Positions 24,607-35,683 of a stretch of 64,000 nucleotides of DNA are shown here, one piece after another; positions within the stretch are counted from its first letter, which is position 1; each line of letters opens with the position of its first letter. The DNA comes from Siphonodentalium dalli. Lineage: Eukaryota > Mollusca > Scaphopoda > Gadilida > Siphonodentaliidae. The stretch is from the NCBI GenBank assembly GCA_032622095.1, contig CP136068.1:128223989-128287988 (forward strand). The letters are read 5' to 3'. The position numbers and the translations under genes were made by a program. Below the pieces are notes generated by a model. It was not told the origin of the DNA, searched no databases, and saw only the letters and a list, made by a program, of their open reading frames with translations.

Positions 24607-26640
24607 AGTAATTTTCTGTACACAAATAACACGAATGAAGAAGAATAAAGTGTAAACTCTTTCAGCCGAAAGTCACTCAGTCTTGTGAGCAACTCCTGCA
24701 GAATGATGTTTAGCTAGACCCACGCGCGGGTCAAGTCTCTGTTTGAAAGTCTGTTTGCACAGTGACATCGATGTGTTGTCCTAGCTACTATAAGCAACTT
24801 CCACATCAAGTATATATTGAGCTCTTCTTCGATACCCGTGCATCACATTTATCAGTTGCACAATAGCTTTATAAAATATACATCTGATATCGACGCCACT
24901 TCCAAAGGAGCTGGTGAAAAATTGTTACCTAAATGAGTTAACAATGCCGACGCATAGTTCATTCCGGACAAAGGTAAGACAATAAACACACTTTGTTGTG
25001 ACATAAATTAGATGGACAGGCAACTCTCGCAGAAAAACGCGATATATTGCGGATCATATCTATTGTTTGCCTTAACTGCGAGATCGACTGTTGCGAGAGC
25101 CACTTCGTAAACAAAATGGCGCCTTTTGCTTTAGTTTTGTGTTAGAAAAGTGTTGATAACACCGTAGACTATATTTAGATAGACACCTCACTCATATAGT
25201 TAACAACGTGTAACGCGATTGGAACTTCCATTTTGGAAGGCGCCATTATAACTGTCCCCAAGCGTTAAGGATGCATAATCCGATTAAGCGCCCCTCAATT
25301 CCTATTTATTTGGATTCGGGGGTAACAAATATTTTATTCTAGTCGAGGAACCCATGTGCAGCTATCAAAGCTCAGAGTTATTAGATATCGATTTTTGAAA
25401 TCTATTATTTTTTACCATCGAGAATTAATAGTGGCCCAGTAAACAGTCGACGAGCCGACGGTCTCGGACCAAATTGCGGATGAAGATCGACAACTCTTAA
25501 ATCAAGAGGCTTTCTGTTGATAATAAGGCCAAATTTCGTCGAACAACATTCTGATAACTGAAGCGGAATTTCTAAAAATGTTGTTGTTGGAATCTGATTA
25601 TATGGGGACCATCGAATCGGATTGAGTACCTTTAACGTATTGCCCACATAAGTATGGGAGGAGGTAAAGTTTACGTTACATTTACACATAATGCGTGTAT
25701 AGGGTTATGAAGAAATGCTTCCTAATAAAGTACTTTTATTATCTGTTAATCATTATGCTTTATAGAGGCATAATCCAATTAAACGCCCCTAACTTTATAT
25801 TATCTGTTAATCATTATGCTTTATAGAGGCATAATCCAATTAAACGCCCCTAAGTCGAGGAACCCAATCATCAAAGCTCAGATTTATTAGCTTCGATTTT
25901 TTTTAATCTGTTATTTTTCACCACCGGGAATATTTGGCGGCCTGGCAAAAATCAGCTGACTTCTTACAAACATAGTACAGGCATGCGCGCAGACCGTTAC
26001 GGGAGGTTACGCCACGAGGAAGGTTTATAAGGATCTCTCTAATGTACCACAATCTTGAATTACTTTCCATACTCCACGTTACTTTACACGGTGCTTGGTT
26101 TTAAATATGTTTTTAAATATGCTATTATTACCCCCCCCCCCCCCCACACTTCATTCTAATGTTGAACGTGATATACTAAATGCATGCAGTAACCATTGAC
26201 TGGCATCGAGATGCACCATGCTATACCATACATGTGCATTATGCAGATTATAATCAACATACTGCACTATGTGTGACATGGAGTGCTGCATATTCATATG
26301 GGTACTACCGGTACTACTGGAAATTGTTATGATATGCATCATCAGCGGATCAACCCTTAATATGGTAGATACACACACACCAGGTAGGGTTGTTATGTAT
26401 ATATGCTAGTGATATCAATTTATATGTATTGAAAATTTGAAAAACTGATCACTTAATTTTCAAGTTAATTTAAACTATAGGTCTTAATTAATATTAATTA
26501 ATATATTGTATAATTATTGTTGATGATGGTGCACCTAGCAAAAATTATCATGACTATAAAATAATCGATAACAACCAGCTGTTAGCAAATCACACTAATT
26601 CCAGGTCGCAAATGACCTACTGACCAACACAGAGACAGTC
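24607..26640. other. Upstream region of the PAN-like exon; small repeats
   Basis: Contains two related blocks (25270-25450 and 25780-25960), each with GCATAATCC, GCGCCCCT or ACGCCCCTAA, GTCGAGGAACCCA and ATCAAAGCTCAGA. It also has a 61-base tandem duplication at 25737-25853 (TATCTGTTAATCATTATGCT) and a block at 25550-25630 also present at 6062-6160 (GGGGACCATC..ATCGGATTGAGTAC). A C-run lies at 26131-26145. No gene is recognised. Confidence 0.5.
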
Positions 26641-27030
26641 GATGCGCGCGCCATTAGGGAGTGGACCTAATAGTATGCCTAATGGCGCTTTCGGCGCGCG
26701 CCGAAAGCGACAAAAAGTGCGCCATTAGTAACGCGCCGAAAGCGAAAAAATGTACGCCGTTACGGCGCACATTTTGTCGCTTTCGGCGCGCCGAAACATG
26801 CGCTAATATCGCACATTTTGTCGCTTTCGGCGCGCGAGCCGAAAGCGCCGAAAGCGCCGAAAGCGACAAAAAGTACGCCGAAAGCGACAAATAGTGCGCC
26901 GTAACGGCGCATATTTTGTCGCTTTCGGCGCGTTACTAATGGCACACTTTTTGTCGCTTTCGGCGCTTTCGGGGCATCGCGCCGAAAGCGCCGAAAGCGC
27001 CATTAGCAAGTGGCCCTAATAGGATTCCAT
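26640..27030. repeat. GC-rich mosaic of inverted TTTCGGCGC repeats
   Basis: About 380 bases built almost wholly from TTTCGGCGCG and its complement, joined by short spacers such as GACAAAAAGTGCGCC and GTTACGGCGC. Ends are related inverted blocks: CGCGCCATTAGGGAGTGGAC..CTAATAG at the left and GCGCCATTAGCAAGTGGCCC..TAATAG at the right, the second in the same rather than opposite sense. Both strands lack stops because of motif composition, not selection. It abuts the 5' breakpoint of duplicated copy B, and its base composition is sharply unlike the flanks. Confidence 0.75.
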
Positions 27031-27031
27031 A

Positions 27032-27324
27032 GGATTCTCAAACCAACAACCAGAGTCTCCAAAGATTATTTCTACAAGCCACCGGTCAATGCCGTTCATC
27101 ATGTTGTCATTGTCTCCAAGCAGGTGTACACTGGAAGCTTTGCGATAGATGGCGCCAGTCTCGGAACAGTCACGTGGAAGAATGCAACAGGACTGTCTGA
27201 CTATGCTGCAGCTAAGATCTCAGGTGACAAACATTGGATCAGGGATACCAACCCGAACGCCAGGTATGCCGTGTATGCATTAGGAGGAAAAGATCGGATC
27301 GGCTACTTGATTGTATTACGCTGA
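27032..27324 (+). pseudogene. Truncated copy B of the IgGFc-type exon
   Basis: The last 96 codons of the IgGFc-type exon, from ILKPTTRVSKDYF to RIGYLIVLR and the TGA stop, in inverted orientation to the parent exon at 18019-19229. The 5' end is cut at the GC-rich repeat, so no signal or upstream domain remains. A 6-base deletion removes two residues before DKHWIRD relative to copies A and C. The reading frame is otherwise open, but without a start or splice acceptor it is best read as a gene fragment. Confidence 0.75.
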
Positions 27325-28310
27325 AGAGGCCTGTTGAGACTGAAGGTTGCCTGAGTGTACCCATAGACACCGATAATGGGCGAGGCGGGGTCAATGGGCG
27401 AGACCAGATGAAAAAGTTTACGATGTCAGGTCAAATAAAAGCTTTACCATAATTTCAAAGTACCAGTTTTGTGTGTGTGACAATGTAAAAAATCCATACC
27501 ACATGCACACAGTATATGGTCGCATTCACAAGCAGTTATTTTGCTTAAATGACAATTCGTTTGATCGCCTTCTGTGACAGAAATTCTAGGGAACGATGGA
27601 ATAATACGGTCATTCTAGGGAACGATGTAATAATACGGTATGTATAATGGCATCATCACAAGAAATGTTCCAAGAAATGTGGCGTTGAACGAGCGATGTA
27701 CATAGTGTTAATGGACGAGTTACCAGGTGATGATGATCGATGCGGATTGACCTGGGACTTATTAACTCACATCGCCGTGATATTATACTATTTGTCAGGG
27801 AAATAGGCACATACATGTATAACCTTATTATAAACGAGTAGTTATCACACAAGCACGAACAACCAACCCAACGTTCCGGGTTGTCGATGTATCGTTCATG
27901 TTGCAGACAATTCAACCAAATCAGATACCAGGGTCAGACATACGTACTTGTAACTTGTATCGCGTGTTACTATGGTATTGCTATGGATATTGGATATGCA
28001 CTTGGCGGGAAATGTTATATGATTTTACGGTGCCAATCCTACCCTTTTTTTTTATATCGGCCAGCGTTCATAATGCATGGACTTGGATAATAGTCACTGG
28101 GATATAGAGAAAACGAGACAACTCTATTGATTTATTGGTAATTTATAGCTGATACCAGAACCACGATGAATGTTACATGCATGTCGATTTCCGTTCTGTT
28201 CCAACCACAACACGCGAGTACCAGAAGAAATGAAAAATCATTCCGCGCCGGCAAATCTCTGACAGCACAGTACTGATTCGATAAACAAAATATTGGATTA
28301 TTACGCGCGC
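27325..28310. repeat. Duplicated 3' flank, copy B
   Basis: Very similar to 35684-36690 and, inverted, to about 17060-18018. Landmarks include AATAAA at 27434-27439, a doubled ATTCTAGGGAACGATG block (27583 and 27613), and GATTCGATAAACAAAATATT near 28275. Close similarity between B and C over 1.2 kb implies a recent common duplication. Confidence 0.8.
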
Positions 28311-28487
28311 CGCGTGTATACTAATGTACAAATTCTTGTTTTGCCTGGGCGCTGCCATAGCGCTGGGGGTTCTATTTATAGAATATTAATTATTGGGACA
28401 CATTAAAAGTTGTAGTGCGACCCCGATGCCGAGCTGTAGTGCGACCCCGAGGCCGAGCCCGGTAAATGGTGTAGAATTTAAATTTCG

Positions 28488-28493
28488 TTTATT
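28488..28493 (-). promoter_or_regulatory. Possible polyadenylation signal of the THAP gene
   Basis: AATAAA on the minus strand, about 45 bases downstream of the THAP stop. It lies in sequence shared with copy C (about 36822) although copy C has no THAP gene. Confidence 0.45.
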
Positions 28494-28537
28494 GGCGTTT
28501 ACATTAAAACTGAATTAAATGTTGATTTGTCCGGAAG

Positions 28538-29179
28538 TCATGTATAAAACATCATGTCACTGTCGGATAAATCTTCAATAGTCAACTGGGGAAGTTCGGT
28601 TTGAATTCCTATTTCTGCTGTGCTTTTAGTTTTAAGACAATTGTCACAGCTGAAATTTGAAGTCTGACAGGATAGTGTTCTTAATTCACAGTTGTAAAGT
28701 ACACATTGCGATTCTTGATGTCTATATCTGGGTATGTCAGATCTATCCACTGGACCACAATAGTCATGCATTCGTACAGAGGTGTCCAATTCGCCGTCTT
28801 CTGCATGTGTTGTCAGGCTAATATTGTTGAAATCTTCAACTTGATCTGACTCTGAGTCTGAGTCTAACTTTGAGCTGTCCAAATCCATTTGACCGTCTCC
28901 ACTTCCTTGGCCATATTTTGAAGTAGTGAATGTTTTATGAGGGGAAATCGAAGGCAAATCGTGTTCTACGCACTTTCCATTCACTCCAACGAAATGTTCG
29001 GAACAAACTCTGGAGTTGCGTCCGACCGAAAAATCTTTTCTGCTGACTCGAAATTTCCAAATACTTTGACGTGATTTATTATAAGGAAATCGGTGTAATT
29101 TTACCGTCCGGTTATCAATCACCTTCCCCGTATAACTGTGACACTCCGTAACACAACAATACAACTTTCCCATGATCAA
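28538..29179 (-). CDS. THAP-type zinc-finger protein
   Basis: A complete 213-codon frame starting MIMGKLYCC. The THAP domain occupies residues about 3-84. Zinc ligands are C8 or C9 with C13 and the later C59-x2-H62 (VCSEHF). The invariant-type Trp41 (SIWKF) and Pro32 (RFPY) are present, and a DLPSISP segment (74-80) stands where the AVPTIF box is expected. THAP domains bind DNA sequence-specifically and occur both in host regulators and in transposase proteins. After the domain come an acidic Ser/Asp linker (about 100-135) and a Cys-rich stretch, ending with IGIQTEL and an acidic tail. GTQTE-like tails are common in THAP proteins linked to DDE transposons. No catalytic domain is encoded here. 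It lies downstream of the decayed CDTTS/CXC gene on the same strand. Intact frame, single exon. Confidence 0.8.
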   Translation of the reverse strand: MIMGKLYCCVTECHSYTGKVIDNRTVKLHRFPYNKSRQSIWKFRVSRKDFSVGRNSRVCSEHFVGVNGKCVEHDLPSISPHKTFTTSKYGQGSGDGQMDLDSSKLDSDSESDQVEDFNNISLTTHAEDGELDTSVRMHDYCGPVDRSDIPRYRHQESQCVLYNCELRTLSCQTSNFSCDNCLKTKSTAEIGIQTELPQLTIEDLSDSDMMFYT

Positions 29180-29337
29180 ATTGGTTGTTTCTTGAATAAA
29201 TTACTAAATACTTCGATGAAAATACATGCGTTCTGATTAGTAAACAAAGCGAGGTACCAACCGGAAGTAATTAACCAGACTTTTACGCACAAGAGAGTAC
29301 CAGGAGGCGATAACTCATTTACCGATAGGCGCTATAC

Positions 29338-29830
29338 AAATACTTTTAATGTTTTTGGATGTGACTATGCCCACACAATAACATATTCAAAATCCCCATG
29401 AATCCCAGACCGAGAAAGCCCTCATTTTTGGGTCAAAAGGTAGAAAACAAGTGAAAAATGAGTGAAAATTGGAATTTACTTACCCTGACTACAAATAAAG
29501 GGTTATGCACATGGTTATAACGTTTTTAAATGTAACTATACGTGTGGAATATCATATCCAAAATCTACATGAATCATGGGTCGGGAAGGTCATACATTTT
29601 GGGACAAAAGTTGAAAATATGTCTAAAATGAGTGAAAAACGGAATTTTCTTAATCCGACTTTTGACTACATTGATATACAAATGTTTTTAACATTTTTGA
29701 ATGTGACTATCCTAAAACAATAACAAATCCAATATTTCCATACATTCATGAGTACAAATCTCATTTTTGGTAAAAAATCATGAAATATGCGAAAAATGAG
29801 TGAAAATTGGAATTTTCTCAATATGAAGAA
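29338..29830. repeat. Subterminal repeat array, left side of CDTTS/CXC element
   Basis: Three diverged units of about 150-170 bases, each ending in AAAATGAGTGAAAATTGGAA or a close variant (near 29455, 29622 and 29796). The second begins GGTTATGCACATGGTTATAA at about 29503. The last unit is inverted relative to 32805-32932, and the second contributes the same terminal phrase, so together these segments bracket the CDTTS/CXC gene as inverted subterminal repeats. Confidence 0.65.
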
Positions 29831-30379
29831 AAAAATCAACGCGATATTTTCAGCTGAGCTGAGCTGAGATTCGATTTTAGTTCATATTTGCTCAATTATG
29901 ATTTGACAATGACAAATTTTAAGTTCCTTACATATGCATTGATCAATTGACTGATTGATTGATTTATGTTTCACTCACTATTAAAACATAAAAGTCATGT
30001 CACTGGTTTTACTGAAAATTTCAGGCTGAATTTGGATACTAACTAATCAGATCTTACTACAGAAGACATCATATTGTTATATATTTACACAATACTCTGT
30101 GTGTAAATAAAAGAAATTTACTGAATACCGAGAAGCCATACTATCCTTGAGCCATCTTTGATACAGTTTAGCTCTGCAAGCCTGTGCTGACTGCAGGTGT
30201 TAACATGAGACATGTCATGGGTGGAATGGCTTCTAAACGGTACAAGCAAATTTGAAAAAGAAGATGCAAATCATACTATGTTATTTCTGTTCAGAGCATC
30301 GACAATGGCCCACAGGTCCCTCAAAATATTTGTTCACCTTTACCATACAAGTTACCATACAAGGGACTTGTGCAATGGC
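29831..30379. other. 3' flank of the CDTTS/CXC gene
   Basis: AT-rich sequence between the subterminal repeat and the stop of the CXC segment. It contains a GATTGATTGATT run (29950-29965). No gene is seen. Confidence 0.35.
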
Positions 30380-32837
30380 CTACTCAATGTCATCATCCTC
30401 TGCGACAACCGGTGATGAATTGGAACAGTTTTCTTCACATTTGCCACGTGCGTTGGTGCATTTCAAACCGTTCCGTTTGCTACTGCATCGCGCTGTGTCG
30501 CAACCAGTGGGGCAATTGCATCTAACTACCTTTAGTAACGTTGCTGGTGCTGGTGGATGGTCCATCGTTTTGGGTTTCCCTTCGCGAACGGTCCATCCCC
30601 AGTTAGCTGGATCGATGTCATCGTGAACAGCCCACACCTGACCCTGGAGGTAAGTTCTCTGGCTGTGATATTTAGTAGCAGAAGATGTGGGTGGTAGCTT
30701 CTCTGGTTTTACGAAATATGACGCGGATGTTACTTTCCCTACAAGAAGCTTGTGACGGCATATATCCAGCCCACCACCTTTCATCCCCCCAAACACGGAC
30801 ACCATGGCTTGGTAACCCAATTCTTCAATTTCGTCTTGTAAGATGTTTGGTTCAAGGAACCTTAGTGATAGCTGTTGAAGGGCGTCGTCGGATGTGAGAT
30901 TTGCAAATAACTTCTGTTTGCCTATTGTGGATATTCTTGAAGTCGTGTCACAACGAGAAAAGGCATGTATAAATAATAGGCATTTGCAGATATAATTGCA
31001 AAGTGTTGTCTGTATGTGCCTAATATCGTGAACATGATTTTCCGCCCTTTGTCGTTTTATGTCACTCTTGAAGTAGATGTCACATTTTGAATCATGGGCC
31101 CAATACAACAACAGGACAAGGAGATCATGCAGTGTCTTCACCTTTGAGTGTGGTGATGCATGCTTTCGCTGATTCCACTGCAGTTTTTACAATATCTACA
31201 TCGGCGTCGCCATCACAGTGGGTCACTGTGCACCCGGCTTCTTTTAGCACTTCTCCAATAAGGTTAATCATCCTTTGTTTGTTGTCTTACTGGCAAGGAA
31301 TGTGTCTTTCTGACTAGAAAATAAAGTTTCTCCGGAAAAGTGTACTGTGGGACTGGATTTCGATTTTGAACGGCGAAAATGTGTTGCATCTTTTGTTTAT
31401 GGTGCATCGCTATAACCGTCAAAGACAACAGTAGCTTCTGCGTATCTGGTTTTTTACCACATCAGCATACGATTCAGCTATTTGGCGATATGATGACCTT
31501 TTTTCCAAGAAATCATAATTATCAGAGACCCGCCGTCCAGGAGAAATCGACGCACTTTGGGCGTAACTCTTTCGGGTTCCTTCTCATCCGAGTCGGCCAT
31601 GAACTTCAAAACAGCCTTTGCTAATATCGGTTTGTCAGCTTTTCTGAGAATATCTGGTGCTTCAAATATCAATGGTGGATATGAACACAGCACGTATTTC
31701 AGGCCATCTTGCAGACTGATATCACATGTTGAAGCTAACATGTATATAATCGCTGGAAAAGTAAAGCTGGATCAATTCTCGCACCGTCGTTCAATTTGAC
31801 GCTGATGTCGTTGTTTAAAGTAAATACATCCTTCCCATCCATCGACTCAACAAGTTTATCGCCAACTGAAAAAAGTTGATGAACGTTAACTTCATGACCT
31901 GCAGTGACTCCGCTTACGATATTTCTCAAACAATGGTCATCAGAAAACGAAGAATTGTTACGGATCCGCTCAACCAATTTAAGTGTATCCTCTGTGTCCC
32001 TAAATGCTTTTAGCAGACAAATCCCTGTGTTGGTCGCTTGCTTCTTTGTAAATGCCACTGAAAACTTGCATTGCTAAATTATATTCCGAACATATAGGCA
32101 TATAGATGCTAGCCAAACAGCACGCTGAGCTTCTGTCATGCCGCTTCCGCGAGTGAGACCACCAGTTGACTTGATTGACCTCATAAGAACTTGCTCTATA
32201 ATGAGATCCGGCCCAGTTCCGATCTGATCTTCTCACTGTTAGTCCGTGCTCAACGAATTGTTTATAAACAGAACTGTGGTTATTCTCAAGTTCCAACATA
32301 TTCTGGAGATGCAAGTAGGCAGACTTGAGATAATTATGATGACCAGCGGCGGCAAAGATGGGTAGTGCTTCTCGCATTCCTTCCGTGTGCAGTTCAAAAA
32401 GCCCCAACCGATCTGCTGTGATTAACTTCTGCACGACAGACAGCATATTTTGGTATTCCGTCCAATAAATACTTGTGTCAGATCTATTCCGAAGTTCCTC
32501 CTTTCCAGATGCAAGCATGATACCTGTGCAATGTCCGGATCTGATGATATGCTGCTTATTGGTACAATAGCCCGTCAAGTACATCGGCGTGAAGTTTGGC
32601 AATCCTTTCTAAATAATCAGAAAATATCGACATTGATTCGTCTTCGTTCGTGCAGCCAAACACATTCTCGTAGGTTAGAGAACATAGAGCAGTATCAACC
32701 AACATATGGGCTCGAAATGCTCTCGAATAAGCCTTGCCTGTGAATATATGCGTGTCGGCGTTCTCAGCATACACTTCTTCCATCACTCGCGAAACCGGAA
32801 CCCTCTTCATATTGAGAAAATTCCAATTTTCACTCAT
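30380..32837 (-). pseudogene. Decayed CDTTS/CXC-family gene
   Basis: Successive minus-strand fragments read, in order: RVPVSRVMEE (near 32810), WTEYQNMLSVVQKL, PIFAAAGHHNYLKSAYL (about 32350-32300), RRSDRNWAGS, LAMQVFSG (about 32070), KLNDGARIDPALLFQRL (about 31770), FEAPDILRKADKP, VVFDGYSDAP (31426-31400), HCDGDADVDI (about 31215), LLFIHAFSRCDTTSR (near 30960) and a C-terminal cysteine cluster VRCNCPTGC..CSSKRNGLKC (about 30525-30450). This order matches a family of large uncharacterised proteins repeated in marine invertebrate genomes, ending in a Tesmin/TSO1-like CXC-type cluster (from memory). Fragments lie in different frames with at least five frameshifts, plus an in-frame TAA at 31399-31397 straight after the VFDGY block. 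The gene is dead. Inverted repeats on both sides suggest it was mobile. Confidence 0.7.
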
Positions 32838-32932
32838 TTTTCACATATTTCATGATTTTTTTAACCAAAAAATGAGATTTGCACTCATGAATGTATGGAT
32901 ATTTTGGATTTGTTATAACCATGTGCATAACC
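32805..32932. repeat. Inverted subterminal repeat, right side of CDTTS/CXC element
   Basis: The complement of this segment reads GGTTATGCACATGGTTATAA, then ATTCATGAGT, AATCATGAAATATG and AAAATGAGTGAAAATTGGAA, the same order found at 29503-29825. It overlaps the first codons recognised in the decayed gene, so it includes the 5' end of the coding region. Confidence 0.7.
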
Positions 32933-32939
32933 CTGAGGC

Positions 32940-35085
32940 ATACCGGGTACTAAAACATTTCTTGGACATATAGACATCTGTTAACAAATAGGCCTTTAGA
33001 AGCATATTAACTAAATGAAATAAAATGCAAAGCTAAGCGTTAACGTTGATGCTGACAATTTAAGGAGGACATATATATTGTAATAGTCTAACAAAATCTG
33101 TCCACAACTTACTCCGAAAAACAGAGCGTTTACACATTCATTTATGTTCTTATAATAGTATCACATAATTCTGAATCGGCTTTCCGTAGAAAACGAAATA
33201 ACCAGGGGAATCCCCTTTTCTGCTCAAAGACTTGTAGAGGTGCGACATTTTCGAATTTTTTATTTAACTTCACTCAAATACGTATATATATGTGAATATT
33301 GACCATGCATATTATGAATGTTGCCATTCATTATACAGGTAGTGTGGTAAATAGTCACCAGTATTCAACATTCTTCCATCGTTGGTCTGACAATGACGTA
33401 ACTTCAAGCAATGGAAGAGTTTCTCAGTGTAGACTGTAGCCTCTGTAGGCCTATGATATTCGAATTGGAATACCAGATCATACGACTTATACTACGTATG
33501 TTGGTCAGTGTGGGCAATGGGCAGGTGGAACTGTATTTGGGGATTTAATATTATTTGAATAACTGGTATTAGAAGTCGAAAACAACTTTCATACAATGAA
33601 AACATATCGCGAATTATTCATGTTGGCACTGACAACGCACGCGCATATTCTACGGAAACGTCGTCGATGGTAAAACAATGTACGCGATTTTGAAAAAAAT
33701 TCACAATCTTTAGCATCCAAAAAATATAATTTCCCCTACTGGGATTCATGGGGATTTTTAGTATGTTAATTCTTATACTTATTGCGACATATTATTCATA
33801 AAATAAATTGTATAGCAATTTGTTCACGGTTAAATTTCAGATTGACTGGACTATGAGTGAATAGAATCATTATGTCCAATTTTATGAATACTACCAGGGG
33901 CAATTAACATTTAATTAACAGACTGGTATATAACTCACATCTGTTCATAGACGATTATCGTAATTAAATACACAATTACCGTCGTACTTCAAATCCAACT
34001 CGACTCATGATCCATTTCGGAATTCGCGTAGAAAAACGTACTGTAAAATCTTCGTACAAAAAAAAACAAACAAACAAACAAAATTGTTTAGTGTAATCTC
34101 GATATCCCCATTGCACCGGAGACATTGTATATAGTATGTGTATATATCTTCATATCCTTTTGTAAATATCACTCTGTATTTCTCAATATTCATTTGTAAT
34201 CATGAGAATAAAGTATCAATCAAGTCACTGCTCGATATACGACCAGCGCATCGGTGGAGATAGCAAATTAATTCAGAATGAAAAGACGATGAAAAGTATC
34301 ACCATCAACAATAATACGGTATGTTGTGATAATTGATGTGCGGATACATGCATCATACTTAGTTATTAATCTGTTTTGTTGTTCTGTGGAGTACATAAGT
34401 GTGAATAATTCAATAATAAGTAAGTATCATGTTTTATTTAGAGAATAAGTCTTTTCTTCATGTTTGGTTGCATGTTTTAATTGTAGTTAATTAATGTTTT
34501 CTGACCGCAGAAACGTAAAATCGATGGCTTTATTCGACGAATTTTCTCGTTGTTTTGATTGTCAATAGAGTTTCTTAATAATTTATTTTCCAGAAAATGT
34601 CGGTTACGTTGACGAAACTGCAAAACTTTTACCTAAGTATCAAAAGATCGGTTGTGTATCCTAATTTCGACTTATTTTTCAGTAGGAATAGATGGTTCGT
34701 ATCTAATCACAAAAAAGGTAGATTGCTTCATATAATTTCGACCAGACAAGTCTGTTTGTGTTCATAAGACAGTATTCCTACAATCTAAGCAATTCCAGTT
34801 TGATCTTGCATTAGATTACCGAAAATTACTTGTACAAAGTTTCCAAAATGTTCACCATTTCGGCAGGTGCAATGAAAACATGCCATGGCACTCCATAATT
34901 TTGTTTGGCGATTCACTAGACAAATTTAACAAAACACAATTGTCGTGGATGTCGCCATGTTGTTCATGCAATTACCATTAGAAACCGCAGTCTCGCGCAA
35001 TCACGCCCGCTTTTAAACGGAACAAAAGAGTTCGCGATCTTTTGCGAGATCTCGCTCCCGTTGCGCATACTGCAAAATGAAGGTA
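32940..35085. other. AT-rich region without recognised gene
   Basis: Only short open frames, none with a motif. An (AAAC)n run lies at 34062-34083. Confidence 0.4.
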
Positions 35086-35086
35086 C

Positions 35087-35683
35087 ATGAGCCGCTGATC
35101 ATATATGATTGGCCAACTCATGCCCGTGGATACCTGGGGTGCGGATTTTATAACCATCGGAACCCCTAGCAACAACGGGGGTGATTTTTTCAGGGTTTTA
35201 GCTAGTGCAGACGGAACAGACCTTTTGGTCGATGGAACATCCACATACACCATCACCACCAGAAAAGAATATATCCAAGACACTTTCTCGGCATCCGGTG
35301 TGAACTCGATACATGCTTCAGCGCCAATACAAGTGTCAATGTTCAGCGAATGCCATTCAGAGAGTATTTGCGATCCAGCAATGGGGATTCTCAAACCAAC
35401 AACCAGAGTCTCCAAAGATTATTTATACAAGCCACCGGTCAATGCCGTTCATCATGTTGTCATTGTCTCCAAGCAGGTGTACACTGGAAGCTTTACGATA
35501 GATGGCGCCACGCTCGGAACAGTCACGTGGCAGAATGCAACAGGAATGTCTGCTTATGCTGCAGCTAAGATCTCAGTCTCACATGACAAACATTGGATCA
35601 GGGATACCAACACGGACGCCAGGTATGCCGTGTATGCATTAGGAGGAAAAGATCGGATCGGCTACTTGATTGTATTACGCTGA
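35087..35683 (+). pseudogene. Truncated copy C of the IgGFc-type exon
   Basis: An open 192-codon segment matching the C-terminal half of the parent exon at 18019-19229: QLMPVDTWGADFITIGTPS through the SECHSESIC pair to RIGYLIVLR and TGA. The match begins abruptly at about 35087, inside the parent exon (equivalent to about 18612), with no splice acceptor, signal peptide or upstream exon visible. The frame is fully open and few residues differ from copy A, so truncation is recent or the fragment is used as an exon of an unseen transcript. Confidence 0.75.

Noticed and set aside
26654-27009. Open frames on both strands in the GC-rich block (RRKRQN / RAESD-type peptides)
   Set aside because: Peptides are direct translations of the TTTCGGCGC motif in several frames, with no start context or family match.
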